A stretch of DNA of 64,000 nt from Silvimonas amylolytica. GTDB taxonomy: Bacteria; Pseudomonadota; Gammaproteobacteria; Burkholderiales; Chitinibacteraceae. The stretch covers positions 515,939 to 579,938 of the forward strand of contig NZ_BMLY01000001.1 in assembly GCF_014645555.1 (NCBI RefSeq), read 5' to 3'. The first letter of the stretch is position 1. Each line of letters opens with the position of its first letter. The notes under the pieces were generated by a model. The model ran no database searches. It saw only the letters and a program-made list of their open reading frames with translations, and was not told the origin of the DNA. Position numbers and translations under genes: made by a program. Shown here piece after piece: positions 45,646 through 55,713 of the stretch.

Positions 45646-47832
45646 TTAAACATCTACCGGGTCAACATCAAGCGCCCAGCGTACGCCAGGGTGCTTTTCC
45701 GCACCCAGTTGCTCCAGCATTTCTCGCAATGCCGCTTGCAGGGCCGGTCTGCGCTGGGCAGAAATCAAGACCTGTGCGCGCTCCCAACCAGCCTTGCGCA
45801 CCATCAAAGCGGGAACGGGCTGCGCCATATGCAGACCAGAGAAACCACGCCAGCGCTCCCGCACTTCCCGCAGAAAAGCCATGGCCCGCTGCAGATCTTT
45901 AGCTTCTGCCCGCAACATGGCCCAGGTGGAATACGGCGGTAAGGCGGTAGCTTTGCGTTCTTGCAATGTACGATCGGCGAACGCGGCATAATCCCCAGAG
46001 ATCAGCATCGGGTAGAAAGGGTCATCATGGTAGCGGGTCTGGATCAATACTTTGCCCGGTTGCCCAGCCCGCCCGGCACGGCCAGCCACTTGTAGCAGCA
46101 AGGCGTAGAGCCTTTCCTGCGCGCGAAAATCCAGAGAAAACAATCCAGCATCGGCATTCAACACGACCACCAGTTGCAGATTGGCAAAGTCGTGCCCCTT
46201 GGCCATCATTTGCGTCCCCACCAGAAGCTGTGCTTCCCCTTTGTGGATTTGCTGCAACATGGCATCCAGACTCCCCTTGCGCCGCGTGTTGTCACGATCA
46301 ATGCGCAATGGCGGCGTATCCGGAAACATCCCCGCCAACGTCTCTTCCAACCGCTGGGTACCAAAGCCAAGCGGCTGCAGATCGGCATTGCCACAATCTG
46401 GACAATGCGCCGGCGGTGAACTCTCCCAGCCGCAATGATGGCAACGCAAACGGCGATCTTCCCGATGCAGAACAAGTCGCGCTGTACAGCGTTTGCAACT
46501 GGCGATCCAGCCACATTCGTGACATGCCAGGACCGGCGCGTAACCACGCCGGTTGATAAATACCAGCACCTGGCCACCCTGCCCCAGGGTTTCTCGCATC
46601 GCGTTGATCGCGTTTTGGGTCAGACCATCAAACAGGCGCAGCTGTTGCGTAGATAACAACTGGATTTGCGGCGGCTTCGCGCCAGTTATCGCCCGCTGTG
46701 TGAGTGTCAGCAGTCTATAACGCGATTCGCGCATATTGCGCCAGCTCTCCATACTGGGTGTTGCACTTCCCAGAATGACCGGCACGCTGGCCTGATGCGC
46801 GCGATAAACTGCGACATCACGCGCCGAATAACGAAAACCCTCTTGCTGCCGATAAGACAAATCATGCTCTTCATCGACCACAATCAACGCCAGATCCGGC
46901 ATGGGAGCAAACACGGCCAGTCGCGTTCCGAGAACAATACGCGCACGACCTTGCGCGGCCAGCAACCAATTTCGGGTGCGCTCCCCATCGGCCAGGCCGC
47001 TATGCAGCGAGACCATGAGCTCCTCAGGAAACCGCGCTTTAAAGCGCGCTTCGAGCTGCGGCGTCAGATTGATTTCGGGAATCAACACCAGCACCTGACC
47101 GCCTGCAGCCAGACGTTGCTCAATGGCACGCAGGTACACCTCCGTCTTACCGCTGCCAGTCACACCAAACAGCAAGAAAGGGGCAAAACCATCGGCAGCG
47201 TTCAACTGCTCGAGCACCACGCGCTGTTCATCGGTCAGCGCCGGTAACTCGGGCGTAACCGGCGCGCCATGGGCCGGCATGGGCGCGTCAACTTCAGTAA
47301 CGAGCCCTTGCTCTTGCCAGGCTTTTAACCAGCCTGTGGCGCTCGCAGATAGCGCCCGGATTTCGTCAAGACTACGTGGTGCTGCGAGCAGATCAGCCAG
47401 CGCGCGCTGCCGATGTGCCCGGGCCGGAATCTGCTGAACCAGCGCCTGAGTATCGGTGGCGGCATACCAGGACAGCTCTTTTCCGCCTTGCCAAGGCTGA
47501 GGCTGGCGAAATGCACCTGGCAACGCCGCCGCGATCACTTGTCCCAAAGGCCAGGCATAGTAGTCAGAGCAAAAGCGGCACAACGCCAGCACATGCCGGG
47601 GCAACGGCGGCATGTCATGGAGCACTTGCTGCACCAGTTTGAGCTGCTCGACCTTCAGCCCGGCTGTACCCGCGAATTCCGAATTGACCTTGATAATCAC
47701 GCCACACAGCAATTGGCGGCCAAATGGCACGATCACCCTGAGTCCAGGAATTGGCGATTCACCTTCCAGGCGATAATCGAATGTGCGCTGTAATGGCACA
47801 TCCAGCGCAACTTGTAAGTAAACTTCGGGCAT
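45646..47832 (-). CDS. priA: primosomal replication-restart helicase PriA
   Basis: The 728-residue product has the N-terminal 3'-end binding domain (VYLQVALDVPLQRTFDYRL), Walker A GVTGSGKTEVYL, the DEEH box (IVVDEEHDLSYRQQ), a zinc-binding insertion with eight cysteines (CHECG..CKRC..CHHCG..CPDCG) and helicase motifs V-VI (QVAGRAGRAGQPG). PriA reloads the replisome at stalled forks. It converges with glnB and is divergent neither with hemE nor with glnB; both priA and hemE are on the minus strand. Confidence 0.97.
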   Translation of the reverse strand: MPEVYLQVALDVPLQRTFDYRLEGESPIPGLRVIVPFGRQLLCGVIIKVNSEFAGTAGLKVEQLKLVQQVLHDMPPLPRHVLALCRFCSDYYAWPLGQVIAAALPGAFRQPQPWQGGKELSWYAATDTQALVQQIPARAHRQRALADLLAAPRSLDEIRALSASATGWLKAWQEQGLVTEVDAPMPAHGAPVTPELPALTDEQRVVLEQLNAADGFAPFLLFGVTGSGKTEVYLRAIEQRLAAGGQVLVLIPEINLTPQLEARFKARFPEELMVSLHSGLADGERTRNWLLAAQGRARIVLGTRLAVFAPMPDLALIVVDEEHDLSYRQQEGFRYSARDVAVYRAHQASVPVILGSATPSMESWRNMRESRYRLLTLTQRAITGAKPPQIQLLSTQQLRLFDGLTQNAINAMRETLGQGGQVLVFINRRGYAPVLACHECGWIASCKRCTARLVLHREDRRLRCHHCGWESSPPAHCPDCGNADLQPLGFGTQRLEETLAGMFPDTPPLRIDRDNTRRKGSLDAMLQQIHKGEAQLLVGTQMMAKGHDFANLQLVVVLNADAGLFSLDFRAQERLYALLLQVAGRAGRAGQPGKVLIQTRYHDDPFYPMLISGDYAAFADRTLQERKATALPPYSTWAMLRAEAKDLQRAMAFLREVRERWRGFSGLHMAQPVPALMVRKAGWERAQVLISAQRRPALQAALREMLEQLGAEKHPGVRWALDVDPVDV

Positions 47833-47873
47833 TCAGGCACCAAAATATGCCACGGAAAACTACCCACAGCTTC

Positions 47874-47882
47874 TGTGGATAA
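47874..47882 (-). promoter_or_regulatory. DnaA box (exact consensus)
   Basis: TGTGGATAA on the plus strand is the exact reverse complement of TTATCCACA. Confidence 0.6.
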
Positions 47883-48064
47883 CTTTGTGAAGAACTTGCG
47901 GGAAACTCTGTGAAACCCGCGTTACAACAAGATGTAGGCTGGATTGCCTATTTTTTAAACCAAAATAAAAATACGAATAAAATCAACAAGTTAGATTATT
48001 TGTATTGTTTTGACACTGGATTGTCATCAGGGCTTGACAAAGCGGTTTGATCCCTGTTTTTCCG

Positions 48065-48073
48065 TGTGCATAA
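48065..48073 (-). promoter_or_regulatory. DnaA box (TTATGCACA)
   Basis: TGTGCATAA on the plus strand fits the consensus TTATNCACA in reverse orientation. Confidence 0.5.
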
Positions 48074-48156
48074 GTAAATGCTACAGACATATTGCAAGCT
48101 TTTGCTTTCAAAGCCAGGTTCTTGATTTCAAGAGAAATCAGTAAATGCCAGCAGAA

Positions 48157-49224
48157 TTACGAGTGATAGCTTTTTGAAAGCTTATGCACACTTTCTACCA
48201 AAATGCTTACATTATCAGGCGGGGTAAACTGACTAATTCCGTGGCCAAGATTAAAGATATGGCCAGTGCCTGAACCATACGAAGCCAGCAATCGCGCCAC
48301 TTCACCCTCAATTGCATTGGGTGAGGCCATTAATGCCACCGGATCAAAGTTTCCTTGCAAGGCAACCTGACTGCCAACCCGCTGACGTGCAGCACCCAGG
48401 TCAACGGTCCAGTCCAGCCCCAAGCCATCACAGCCGGTCGCGGCCATGTCTTCCAGCCACAGGCCACCGCCCTTGGTAAACAGGATCACCGGCACACGGC
48501 GACCCTCCGCTTCACGCGTCAAACCCTGCACCACGCGTTGCATGTAAGCCAGAGAGAACTCCTGGTATTTGCCCGCAGCGAGCGAGCCACCCCAGGTGTC
48601 AAAAATCATCAGTGCCTGCGCGCCTGCGGCTACCTGCGCATTCAGGTAATCAATCACGGTCCGCGCATTCACGTCCAGGATGTGGTGCAGCAATTCCGGG
48701 CGGCTATACAACATGGTTTTGACGTTGCTGTAGCTGTCAGAACCGCTGCCTTCGATCATGTAACAGGCCAATGTAAACGGGCTACCGGAGAAACCAATCA
48801 GCGGTACGCGGCCATCAAGCGCCTTGCGAATCGAACTGACCGCATCGAACACATATTGCAGTTCCGCGCCGACATCAGGCACCGCCAGTTTGCGGATAGC
48901 ACTTTCTTCACGCAGCGGGTGGGCAAAGCGCGGCCCTTCCCCTTCTGCAAACGACAGCCCCAAGCCCATGGCATCTGGCACCGTCAGGATGTCAGAAAAC
49001 AGGATGGCGGCATCCAGCGGGAAACGCTCAAGCGGTTGCAACGTGACTTCCGTTGCCAGTTCTCTGGATTTGCACAGACTGAGGAACGAGCCCGCGCGAG
49101 CACGCGTGGCACGGTATTCCGGCAGATAGCGTCCGGCCTGGCGCATCAGCCACACCGGGGTGTACGGCACCGGCTCACGCATCAGGGCGCGCAGGAAAAC
49201 GTCGTTCTTCAATTGTGCAGTCAT
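48157..49224 (-). CDS. hemE: uroporphyrinogen decarboxylase
   Basis: The 355-residue product has the family signatures [16 protein letters not shown] at residues ~24-39 (with catalytic-site Arg residues), [19 protein letters not shown] with the active-site Asp, and [16 protein letters not shown]. It decarboxylates uroporphyrinogen III to coproporphyrinogen III in haem synthesis. Length is normal. It is upstream of priA on the same strand, an order also seen near atp genes in other betaproteobacteria (recalled, not checked). Confidence 0.98.
   Translation of the reverse strand: MTAQLKNDVFLRALMREPVPYTPVWLMRQAGRYLPEYRATRARAGSFLSLCKSRELATEVTLQPLERFPLDAAILFSDILTVPDAMGLGLSFAEGEGPRFAHPLREESAIRKLAVPDVGAELQYVFDAVSSIRKALDGRVPLIGFSGSPFTLACYMIEGSGSDSYSNVKTMLYSRPELLHHILDVNARTVIDYLNAQVAAGAQALMIFDTWGGSLAAGKYQEFSLAYMQRVVQGLTREAEGRRVPVILFTKGGGLWLEDMAATGCDGLGLDWTVDLGAARQRVGSQVALQGNFDPVALMASPNAIEGEVARLLASYGSGTGHIFNLGHGISQFTPPDNVSILVESVHKLSKSYHS
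48182..48190 (+). promoter_or_regulatory. DnaA box (TTATGCACA) within the hemE 3' end
   Basis: TTATGCACA fits the consensus TTATNCACA, opposite in orientation to the other two boxes. Being inside hemE, it could be coincidental. Confidence 0.4.
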
Positions 49225-49442
49225 GGCTCAACCTGTTGTGGTTCCGGCAACGGCCAGCAGACAACACCGGCGCCGTGCAGGATAACATCTTGTCGCACTG
49301 GCCCAAATGCCGGGCCGGCGAGCATGGTGATCTGAAAGCGCCGTCAAAAGCGCCAGCACGCGGGGGCACGGATCATACCGGGCCAGACCCGGCGTGCCAA
49401 GCACAAACCGGCATTGGCGCGCTGCTTTACTGTTGTATTGCT

Positions 49443-49931
49443 TTATTGTTCTTCGGGCTGCGGTGTAGCCATTTTGCATGGCCGCTGTGTCCAGCTTTTA
49501 CCGCCGGCACATTGCCAGTCCTGGCGCGCGGCGGTAATAAACCAGGTTTTATCCGCATAGTCGAGCACCAGGTGGTAGCGCAGCGCACTGCGCGATGCTT
49601 CCAGCGCCCCGTTCATGGTGACATCCACCTCAGCGTGTTGCAGGGTTTTGCCACTGGCACGCTGGGTGAGTATGAGCTTGCTGTAGTCGAACAAACCAAC
49701 TTCGTTGGAAGCGTGATCACCGAGAAAACCAAAAACAACCTGTACCGGCGCTTCGCCTACGCGGCCGCGATAAATGGACTTGGGCAAAGGCAGCTTTGCG
49801 CTGGCATCTGCCGGTGCTGCGGCGGCCTCATCCTGAGCATCGTCATTCGGCGCGATTATCACGTCAGCTGCATGTGCAGTCCAGGTACCGGCGGCCAGCA
49901 ACAGCGCCGCCAAAGTGCGTTTCATGATCAT
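49443..49931 (-). CDS. exported protein of unknown function
   Basis: From the ATG at 49931 (GGAG six bases upstream) the 162-residue product has a signal peptide (MIMKRTLAALLLAAGTWTAHA) and a mature part with an acidic/Ala-rich start, then a beta-rich domain with two Cys near the C-terminus (DWQCAGGKSWTQRPCKM) that could form a disulfide. I do not recognise the family. It sits alone between hemE and glnS, with the same orientation. Confidence 0.7.
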   Translation of the reverse strand: MIMKRTLAALLLAAGTWTAHAADVIIAPNDDAQDEAAAAPADASAKLPLPKSIYRGRVGEAPVQVVFGFLGDHASNEVGLFDYSKLILTQRASGKTLQHAEVDVTMNGALEASRSALRYHLVLDYADKTWFITAARQDWQCAGGKSWTQRPCKMATPQPEEQ

Positions 49932-50056
49932 CCCCTGCTCCATTCTTTTGATGGTTGGCTCTGCATAAACAAACTGCCGGGCCGGTTTCATATCACCGGC
50001 CCGGCAGTTTTCCTGAACACAACGCAGGCAAGCAGCCTGCTTGCAAATCCAGCAAC

Positions 50057-51745
50057 TTACTCTTTGGCAGCCCAGGTATCACGCAGGGTGACGGTGCGGT
50101 TAAACACCGGTTTGCCGCCTGCAACATGATCCTTGCGATCGGTCACAAAATAACCCAGACGCTCAAACTGGTAACGGGTCTCTGGCGCTGCTTCGCGCAC
50201 GGCCGGTTCGACGTAGCCAGTTATAACCTTGAGCGAATTCGGGTTAATGAACTGTTTGAAGTCCACATATTCGCCGTCTTCGCCGCGCACCGCATCCGGA
50301 CGGGCTTCGGTGAACAGGCGGTCATACAAACGCACTTCAGCTTCAATGGCGTGATGTACGGCAATCCAGTGGATCACGCCCTTGACCTTGCGGCCGACCG
50401 GGTTCTGGCCCAGCGTTTCAGGGTCGATCGAGCACTTGAGCTCTATCACGTTGCCATCAGCGTCCTTGATCACTTCATCGCACTTGATCACGTAGGAGTA
50501 ACGCAGGCGCACTTCGCCACCCAGCGTCAGGCGCTGCCACTTGGGCGGCGGCACTTCAGCAAAGTCTTCACGCTCGATGTACAGCTCGCGACCAATCGGG
50601 ATTTCACGCTCACCCATGTTTTCATGATGCGGGTGGAAGGGTGCGCTCCGGCTGCCAGTCACGCCTTCTTCGAAGTTGGTCAGCGTAACCTTGATGGGAT
50701 CAAGCACGGCGATCACGCGCGGGCTGGTTTCTTCCAGCGTTTCACGCACGGCGCCTTCCAGCGAGGAAAAATCAACCACGTTCGGGGTTTTGGATACACC
50801 AGCACGTTGTGCAAACAAGCGAATGCCTTCCGGGCTATAGCCACGGCGACGCATACCCGTGATGGTCGGCATGCGCGGGTCATCCCAGCCCGTCATCAGT
50901 TTTTCGTCGACCAGTTGCTTGAGCTTGCGCTTGGAGGTCACTACGCTCAGCAGCTCCAGGCGAGAGAATTCGATCTGTTGCGGGTGAGCCGGAATGGTGA
51001 TGTTGTCCAGCACCCAGTCATACAACGGGCGGTGGTCTTCAAATTCCAGCGTACACAGCGAATGGGTAATGCCTTCCAGCGCATCAGAAATGCAATGGGT
51101 GTAGTCGTACATCGGGTAGATGCACCACTTGTCACCGGTCTGATGGTGAGTCGCACGGCGAATACGGTAGATCACCGGATCACGCAAATTGATGTTGCCA
51201 GAAGTCATGTCGATCTTCAGGCGTAGTGTCTTGCTGCCATCCGCGAACGCGCCGTCACGCATCTGGCGGAACAGCGTCAGGTTTTCTTCCGGCGTACGGC
51301 TGCGGTACGGGCTTTCTTTGCCCGGCTCGTTCAGATTGCCGCGATACTGACGCATTTCTTCCGGCGTCAGATCATCCACGTAGGCTTTGCCGGCGTTGAT
51401 GAGTTCTTCGGCGTAGGCGTAAAGCTGGTCGAAGTAATTCGAGGCGTAGCGTACCTCGCCCTTCCACTCGTAGCCCAGCCAGCGCACATCTTCCTGGATG
51501 GCGTTGATGTATTCGTCTTCTTCCTTCTCCGGATTGGTGTCATCCATGCGCAGGTTGCATTCGCCCTGGTAATCCTGGGCAATGCCAAAGTTCAGACAGA
51601 TCGACTTGGCATGACCCACATGGAGGTAGCCGTTGGGCTCTGGCGGGAAACGCGTCACTACAGAGGCACGTTTGCCGGAGGTGAGGTCGTGGTCGATGAT
51701 GCTGCGGATGAAATTGCTCATAACCGGTGCGGCGTCGTTGCTCAT
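50057..51745 (-). CDS. glnS: glutaminyl-tRNA synthetase
   Basis: From the ATG at 51745 the product has 562 residues. It shows the HIGH-type motif [25 protein letters not shown], and the KMSKS-type VTSKRKL, plus the GlnRS anticodon-binding beta-barrels at the C-terminus. It charges tRNA-Gln directly, so this organism need not rely on the amidotransferase route. An ATG at 51721 (MSNFIR) is a possible shorter start. Length is typical. Confidence 0.97.
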   Translation of the reverse strand: MSNDAAPVMSNFIRSIIDHDLTSGKRASVVTRFPPEPNGYLHVGHAKSICLNFGIAQDYQGECNLRMDDTNPEKEEDEYINAIQEDVRWLGYEWKGEVRYASNYFDQLYAYAEELINAGKAYVDDLTPEEMRQYRGNLNEPGKESPYRSRTPEENLTLFRQMRDGAFADGSKTLRLKIDMTSGNINLRDPVIYRIRRATHHQTGDKWCIYPMYDYTHCISDALEGITHSLCTLEFEDHRPLYDWVLDNITIPAHPQQIEFSRLELLSVVTSKRKLKQLVDEKLMTGWDDPRMPTITGMRRRGYSPEGIRLFAQRAGVSKTPNVVDFSSLEGAVRETLEETSPRVIAVLDPIKVTLTNFEEGVTGSRSAPFHPHHENMGEREIPIGRELYIEREDFAEVPPPKWQRLTLGGEVRLRYSYVIKCDEVIKDADGNVIELKCSIDPETLGQNPVGRKVKGVIHWIAVHHAIEAEVRLYDRLFTEARPDAVRGEDGEYVDFKQFINPNSLKVITGYVEPAVREAAPETRYQFERLGYFVTDRKDHVAGGKPVFNRTVTLRDTWAAKE

Positions 51746-51988
51746 GACAAATGCAATTCGTGAAGATCGAAAGGAAAGATTGTAGCCGAAAACCGCGCCA
51801 ACGCCGGTCTTGCGCGAACACAATCAGCCACGGGCTTGCAACAGAATGTCCAGACCGGCCAACACAGCGCTACTGCTCATCGGATTTTTCCCACAAAAAC
51901 AGTGGGTAACCAGATATTCCGTCGTCATGACATGTCCAACACATGCGCCGTTTTGCCCTGCGCAACTTGTGACACGTTGGAGGACATG

Positions 51989-52561
51989 ATGAAAATCTCT
52001 GCGTATTCCCACATGCTGGTTTCCGATCATGCGGGCTGGGATGAACTACGAACCCGCCACCCCACCAGACGTGACACTTTTTTCAAACTGGTGTTACCGC
52101 TCTCTATCCTGCCAACATTGATGATTGGCTGGGCAGGCATGAGTCACGGCAGTTTTTATGCGCCAAGCGTCTCACTCAACTACTGGGTGATTACCGCATT
52201 GGTGTTCTTTGCAGCGGAACTGATCACCGTACGCGGCATGGCCTGGGTCATTGATTTGTTATCCCGCCCCTTGGTTGGACATTCAGATCAAGACAGCAGT
52301 TATTTGCTGGCCACATTGGCAGCGGTGCCGCTGTGGCTGTCTTCATTGACGCTGTTTGTACCGGTCGTGGCCTTTAATTTGCTGTGCGGTGTGCTAGGCC
52401 TTGCGATCGCCTGCATGCTCTTGTACCACGGCATTCCAGCCATGCTCGGGCACCCGCGTGATGAAGACACGCGTGACATGACCTGGCTGACGATGTGGAT
52501 TGGCGCCGGCGCCTGGGCCATCCTGGGGGTGATTGCCGCGCTGCCAGTGATCATCCGCTGA
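51989..52561 (+). CDS. Yip1 domain (DUF1282-like) membrane protein
   Basis: The product has 190 residues from the second of two adjacent ATGs (51989; GGAGG five bases upstream, the first ATG at 51986 is too close). It has about five membrane helices and the Yip1/DUF1282 pattern: helix 1 with LPLSILPTLMIGWAGM, VPLWLSSLTLFVPVVAF, and a closing pair of helices. Bacterial members are inner-membrane proteins of unknown function. It is divergent from glnS and shares a 243-base upstream region. Confidence 0.8.
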   Translation: MKISAYSHMLVSDHAGWDELRTRHPTRRDTFFKLVLPLSILPTLMIGWAGMSHGSFYAPSVSLNYWVITALVFFAAELITVRGMAWVIDLLSRPLVGHSDQDSSYLLATLAAVPLWLSSLTLFVPVVAFNLLCGVLGLAIACMLLYHGIPAMLGHPRDEDTRDMTWLTMWIGAGAWAILGVIAALPVIIR

Positions 52562-52648
52562 TGCATTTGGCGGGCCGGTACCGAACCTGATAGCCTGCGT
52601 TTCTCCTGTTTCCGGACTTCTTCCGGGCAGATTGACGCAGGCACAGGC

Positions 52649-53566
52649 ATGTCTACCCGTTTCCCCATCCGCTTTGACTGGAAAGACCTTGAACTGATTC
52701 TGGCGCTGGCCGAAACCGGCAGCATTGCCGGCGCGGCTGAGCGCAACCATATGGTCGCATCGGCGGTCAGCAAGCGCTTGTCTGATCTGGAACAGCAATT
52801 CGGGGCTGCGCTGGTCGAACGCCATGCCCGCGGCGTGCGTCTGACGCCGGCTGGTGAAGCGCTGCGTGCCCGTGCGGGTCACTTGTTAGATGAGGCCCAC
52901 CGCCTGCAAGGCGAGTTGCGCGACTATGCCAGCGGTGTCACCGGCCATGTACGGCTGTTTACCAATATTTCTGCCATTGTCGAATTCCTGCCGAGGGCAT
53001 TGGCGGCTTTTCACCAGATCTATCCGGGTATCCGTGTAGAACTGCAAGAGCAGGTCAGCGCTGACGTTGCAGAAGCGGTCCGTGCCGGGGTGGCTGACCT
53101 GGGCATTGTCAGCGAGTTACCGCACATGCCGGATCTGGCGTTTACGCCGTTCCGGCAAGATGAATTGCAACTGGTGGTGCCCGCTGGCCATCCACTGGCA
53201 ACACGGGAGCAACTCTGTTTCTCTGAGGCACTGGGCTACCCGTTGGTTGGCCTGCATACCAACAGCACCCTGCACGGCCGGCTTACGCGTGAGGCCGCGC
53301 AGGCAGGGCACGAATTGCGCCCGCTTGTGCAAGTCACCAGTTTTGATGCGGTCTGCGCCATGGTCGCAGCGGGCCTTGGCGTTGGCGTAGTGCCACGTGG
53401 CGCGACCACGCCGTATGTTCAATCACTGGGGCTGATCGGCCTGACACTGAACGACGACTGGGCGCAACGCCAGCTGTGTCTGTGCACGCGCGCAAATGCC
53501 GTTGGATCGCCGGCCATGCAAATGCTGTTTGCCCATTTGCGCGGCACATCTGAAGCAGCAACCTGA
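52649..53566 (+). CDS. LysR family transcriptional regulator
   Basis: The 305-residue product has the LysR helix-turn-helix (DWKDLELILALAETGSIAGAAERNHMVASAVSKRLSDLEQQFG) and a full effector domain (VELQEQVSADVAEAVRAGVADLGIV). The N-terminus begins with STRFPIRFD instead of the usual short start. It is followed 97 bases downstream by a SAM methyltransferase on the same strand, which might be its target or simply a neighbour. No divergent partner is present. Confidence 0.9.
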   Translation: MSTRFPIRFDWKDLELILALAETGSIAGAAERNHMVASAVSKRLSDLEQQFGAALVERHARGVRLTPAGEALRARAGHLLDEAHRLQGELRDYASGVTGHVRLFTNISAIVEFLPRALAAFHQIYPGIRVELQEQVSADVAEAVRAGVADLGIVSELPHMPDLAFTPFRQDELQLVVPAGHPLATREQLCFSEALGYPLVGLHTNSTLHGRLTREAAQAGHELRPLVQVTSFDAVCAMVAAGLGVGVVPRGATTPYVQSLGLIGLTLNDDWAQRQLCLCTRANAVGSPAMQMLFAHLRGTSEAAT

Positions 53567-53663
53567 AAGACATCACTTTTTGTGATGCATGCATCACCAC
53601 GCATCAATTTTCGAGAATTTCTACCTGCGGCATAGTGACTCCATCATTCAAGGAGCACTACCT

Positions 53664-54446
53664 ATGGCACGCTGGAACCCGCAAGACTATGCCCGCAATT
53701 CGTCCGGCCAGGAGCGCTGGGCCGTTGAATTGATCGCCCAGCTTGGGCTCAAGCCAGATGACACCGTACTGGATGTCGGCTGTGGTGATGGCCGCCATAC
53801 CGCTGCCATTGCCGCTCACGTGCCCCAAGGCAAAGTGCTGGGCACGGATTACTCCCCCGACATGATCATTCACGCACAGGTCGAACATGGCCCGGAACGC
53901 TACCCCAATCTGGCCTTTGAAGTTGCCGATGCGGCTGCGTTGCCGTATCACGAGCAGTTTTCAGTGGTGTTTTCCAACGCCGCCATTCACTGGGTACCAG
54001 GTGAACACGCTGGCGTGTTGCGTGGCGTTGCCAACGCACTCAAACCGGGTGGTCACGCCCTCTTGCAACTGGGTGGACACGGGAACGGCGCTACGGTGAT
54101 CGCAGCATTTGATGAGGTGCGCTCGCAGCCACAATGGGCACCCTGGTTTGAACACTTTCGCTTTCCCTATGGTTTTCACACTGTCTCTGATTATCAGCGC
54201 TGGGCTCAAGCCGCAGGGTTGGAGGTCACCGACGCCAGGTTGATTCCCAAAACCATGGAATATCCGGATCGGGCGGCGCTGACAGGCTGGTTCCGCACGG
54301 CGTGGTTGCCATTCATTGAACCCGTGCCTGCAGACAAGCAGGCCGCGTATCTGGAAGAAGTTACAGATGCCTGGGTTGCGGCCAACCCCGGCGCATTTGA
54401 TGTCGGCATGATGCGCCTGCAGGTCAGTCTGAAAAAACCGGCGTGA
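53664..54446 (+). CDS. SAM-dependent methyltransferase, trans-aconitate methyltransferase-like
   Basis: From the ATG at 53664 (AAGGAG nine bases upstream) the 260-residue product has a class I SAM fold: VLDVGCGDGRHTAAIA (motif I), VLGTDYSPDMI, ALPYHEQFSVVFSNAAIHWV (motif IV) and LKPGGHALLQLGG. The NxAIHWV-type segment and ARWNPQDYARNSSGQ opening resemble E. coli Tam, which esterifies trans-aconitate. The C-terminal part diverges, so other small-molecule substrates are possible. Confidence 0.83.
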   Translation: MARWNPQDYARNSSGQERWAVELIAQLGLKPDDTVLDVGCGDGRHTAAIAAHVPQGKVLGTDYSPDMIIHAQVEHGPERYPNLAFEVADAAALPYHEQFSVVFSNAAIHWVPGEHAGVLRGVANALKPGGHALLQLGGHGNGATVIAAFDEVRSQPQWAPWFEHFRFPYGFHTVSDYQRWAQAAGLEVTDARLIPKTMEYPDRAALTGWFRTAWLPFIEPVPADKQAAYLEEVTDAWVAANPGAFDVGMMRLQVSLKKPA

Positions 54447-54592
54447 CCCTGTTTTAACGTTCAGGACACCTGATGTTTCAAGGTTACCCACCACAAATCA
54501 TCAAACTTTTAACCATCCGGAAATAGCTTTTTCAGCTCATGAACTAAGCTGGCCTCGCCTGGCTGAAGAAAACCGGCCAACCTGTTTTGACT

Positions 54593-54627
54593 TCCCTTCC
54601 CGGCAACCCAACGGCGCCGGGAAGGGA
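54593..54627. repeat. 12-bp inverted repeat without T-run
   Basis: TCCCTTCCCGGC and GCCGGGAAGGGA pair perfectly around an 11-base loop, in the gap between two convergent genes. Neither side is followed by a T-run, so it is not a standard terminator. Confidence 0.5.
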
Positions 54628-54644
54628 GTTACAACTCCAGGCGA

Positions 54645-54872
54645 TCAGCCCGCGCTCACTTTTTTACCCGTGGCATCGTAAATGGTTTTGCACTGCTGGC
54701 ATGCGCAGCCGCCCATGGGAACCCCCAGACGCCTGCGCTCAGCCAAAGAAATAAACCTGGGTAAATCTGCCTGGCATTCCTGGCATTTTTTGGCGGGCAT
54801 GAGGAACATGAAAATGCCTCCCACAGCGGCCCCCACCAACGAAGCCCCCAAAGCGACCTCAACGTACCCCAT
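54645..54872 (-). CDS. 75-residue membrane protein with CxxC/CxCxxC zinc-ribbon-like tail
   Basis: From the ATG at 54872 (AGGAG nine bases upstream) the product has an N-terminal hydrophobic helix (VEVALGASLVGAAVGGIFMFLM) and a tail with KKCQECQADLP and GGCACQQCKTIYD. The four to five cysteines form two CxxC knuckles, as in a zinc ribbon or a 2Cys-type metal site on the cytoplasmic side. I do not recognise the family. It is a single small gene between a hairpin and a VOC gene. Confidence 0.6.
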   Translation of the reverse strand: MGYVEVALGASLVGAAVGGIFMFLMPAKKCQECQADLPRFISLAERRRLGVPMGGCACQQCKTIYDATGKKVSAG

Positions 54873-55122
54873 TTTCAGTGCTCCTCTCACATTGAAGAGG
54901 AGGCATTTCAGCAGAGGGAAAACCAGTGCGATATAAGAAAATACTTAATTAAAACAATAAAATAACACCCAACCTCAGCATCCAGACAACAAAATACAGC
55001 TACCCGTTGCCCATTCATGAATCTGTGAGCAGGCCTGAAAAGGGCTGTGTGTTCAAGAAAAGGCCCTGCCGCTGCGCACAACCAGCCCCAACCCGCCTTT
55101 TCAGCACCTCGCCCACGCAGAC

Positions 55123-55533
55123 TCAGCTCATTTTTGCCATAGCGCGTGCGCGCAGTGCTTGCGGCATGCGCGTGGCTGATCTGATCCGTGTCGGTTCGCC
55201 AAAGCGCAGCAAATTGCCGTGCGGATCGATCACGATCATTTCTTTCATGTGCCAGGGTTGCTGTACCGGCGTACGCACCGTCAGACCCCTGGCCTGAAAG
55301 GATTTGTGCAAGGCCCCGATGTCCTCAGTGTGCACATAGCAGGCCGTATGTTCTGCCACATAACGTTCGCTGCATAACCAGAAATGCAGCTCTACATCAT
55401 CACGCCCGACGATGAGGTAGTCATCCGCCCAATGGAGCGGTTCAAAACCCAGTTTGTTGCAATAAAAATCAAGTGTGACTTCAAAATCGAGCGATGCCAG
55501 AATCGGCACCATGCTCTGGATTGTTGCGGTCAT
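55123..55533 (-). CDS. VOC family protein (glyoxalase/bleomycin resistance-like)
   Basis: The 136-residue product has the paired beta-alpha-beta-beta-beta modules of the VOC superfamily: ATIQSMVPILASLDFEVTLDFYCNKLGFE, then VELHFWLC, and PWHMKEMIVIDPHGNLLRF at the C-terminal metal-ligand strand. Members are dioxygenases, glyoxalases or drug-binding proteins; the bleomycin-resistance subtype is similar in size. GGGAG lies six bases before the ATG. Confidence 0.87.
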   Translation of the reverse strand: MTATIQSMVPILASLDFEVTLDFYCNKLGFEPLHWADDYLIVGRDDVELHFWLCSERYVAEHTACYVHTEDIGALHKSFQARGLTVRTPVQQPWHMKEMIVIDPHGNLLRFGEPTRIRSATRMPQALRARAMAKMS

Positions 55534-55713
55534 CGCATTCTCCCTCGATGCTCTGCGCGCCTGCCTTCATGTTGCCCAGGCAAGCCTGTAACAATCCCCC
55601 CAACAATAACCCGTGTCCGATAAGCCGATTCCGGTCTGGACAATTCATGGAATAATCCGTTTTGACGCTGACACGCCAGTTTTCTCTGGCGGCAAGAGAC
55701 CAACGGAGACACC

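Larger units (their letters stand above)
47833..48156. other. 324-bp AT-rich gap between hemE and priA
   Basis: No gene is seen. The gap contains an exact DnaA box (47874-47882), a second box matching TTATNCACA (48065-48073), a CCACAG-CTT-CTGTGG hairpin overlapping the first, and an AT-rich block at about 47950-48015. A third box lies just inside hemE (48182-48190). It must also hold the priA promoter. Confidence 0.6.

Noticed and set aside
49955-51226. 423-codon plus-strand frame opposite glnS
   Set aside because: Shadow of glnS with no recognisable protein features.
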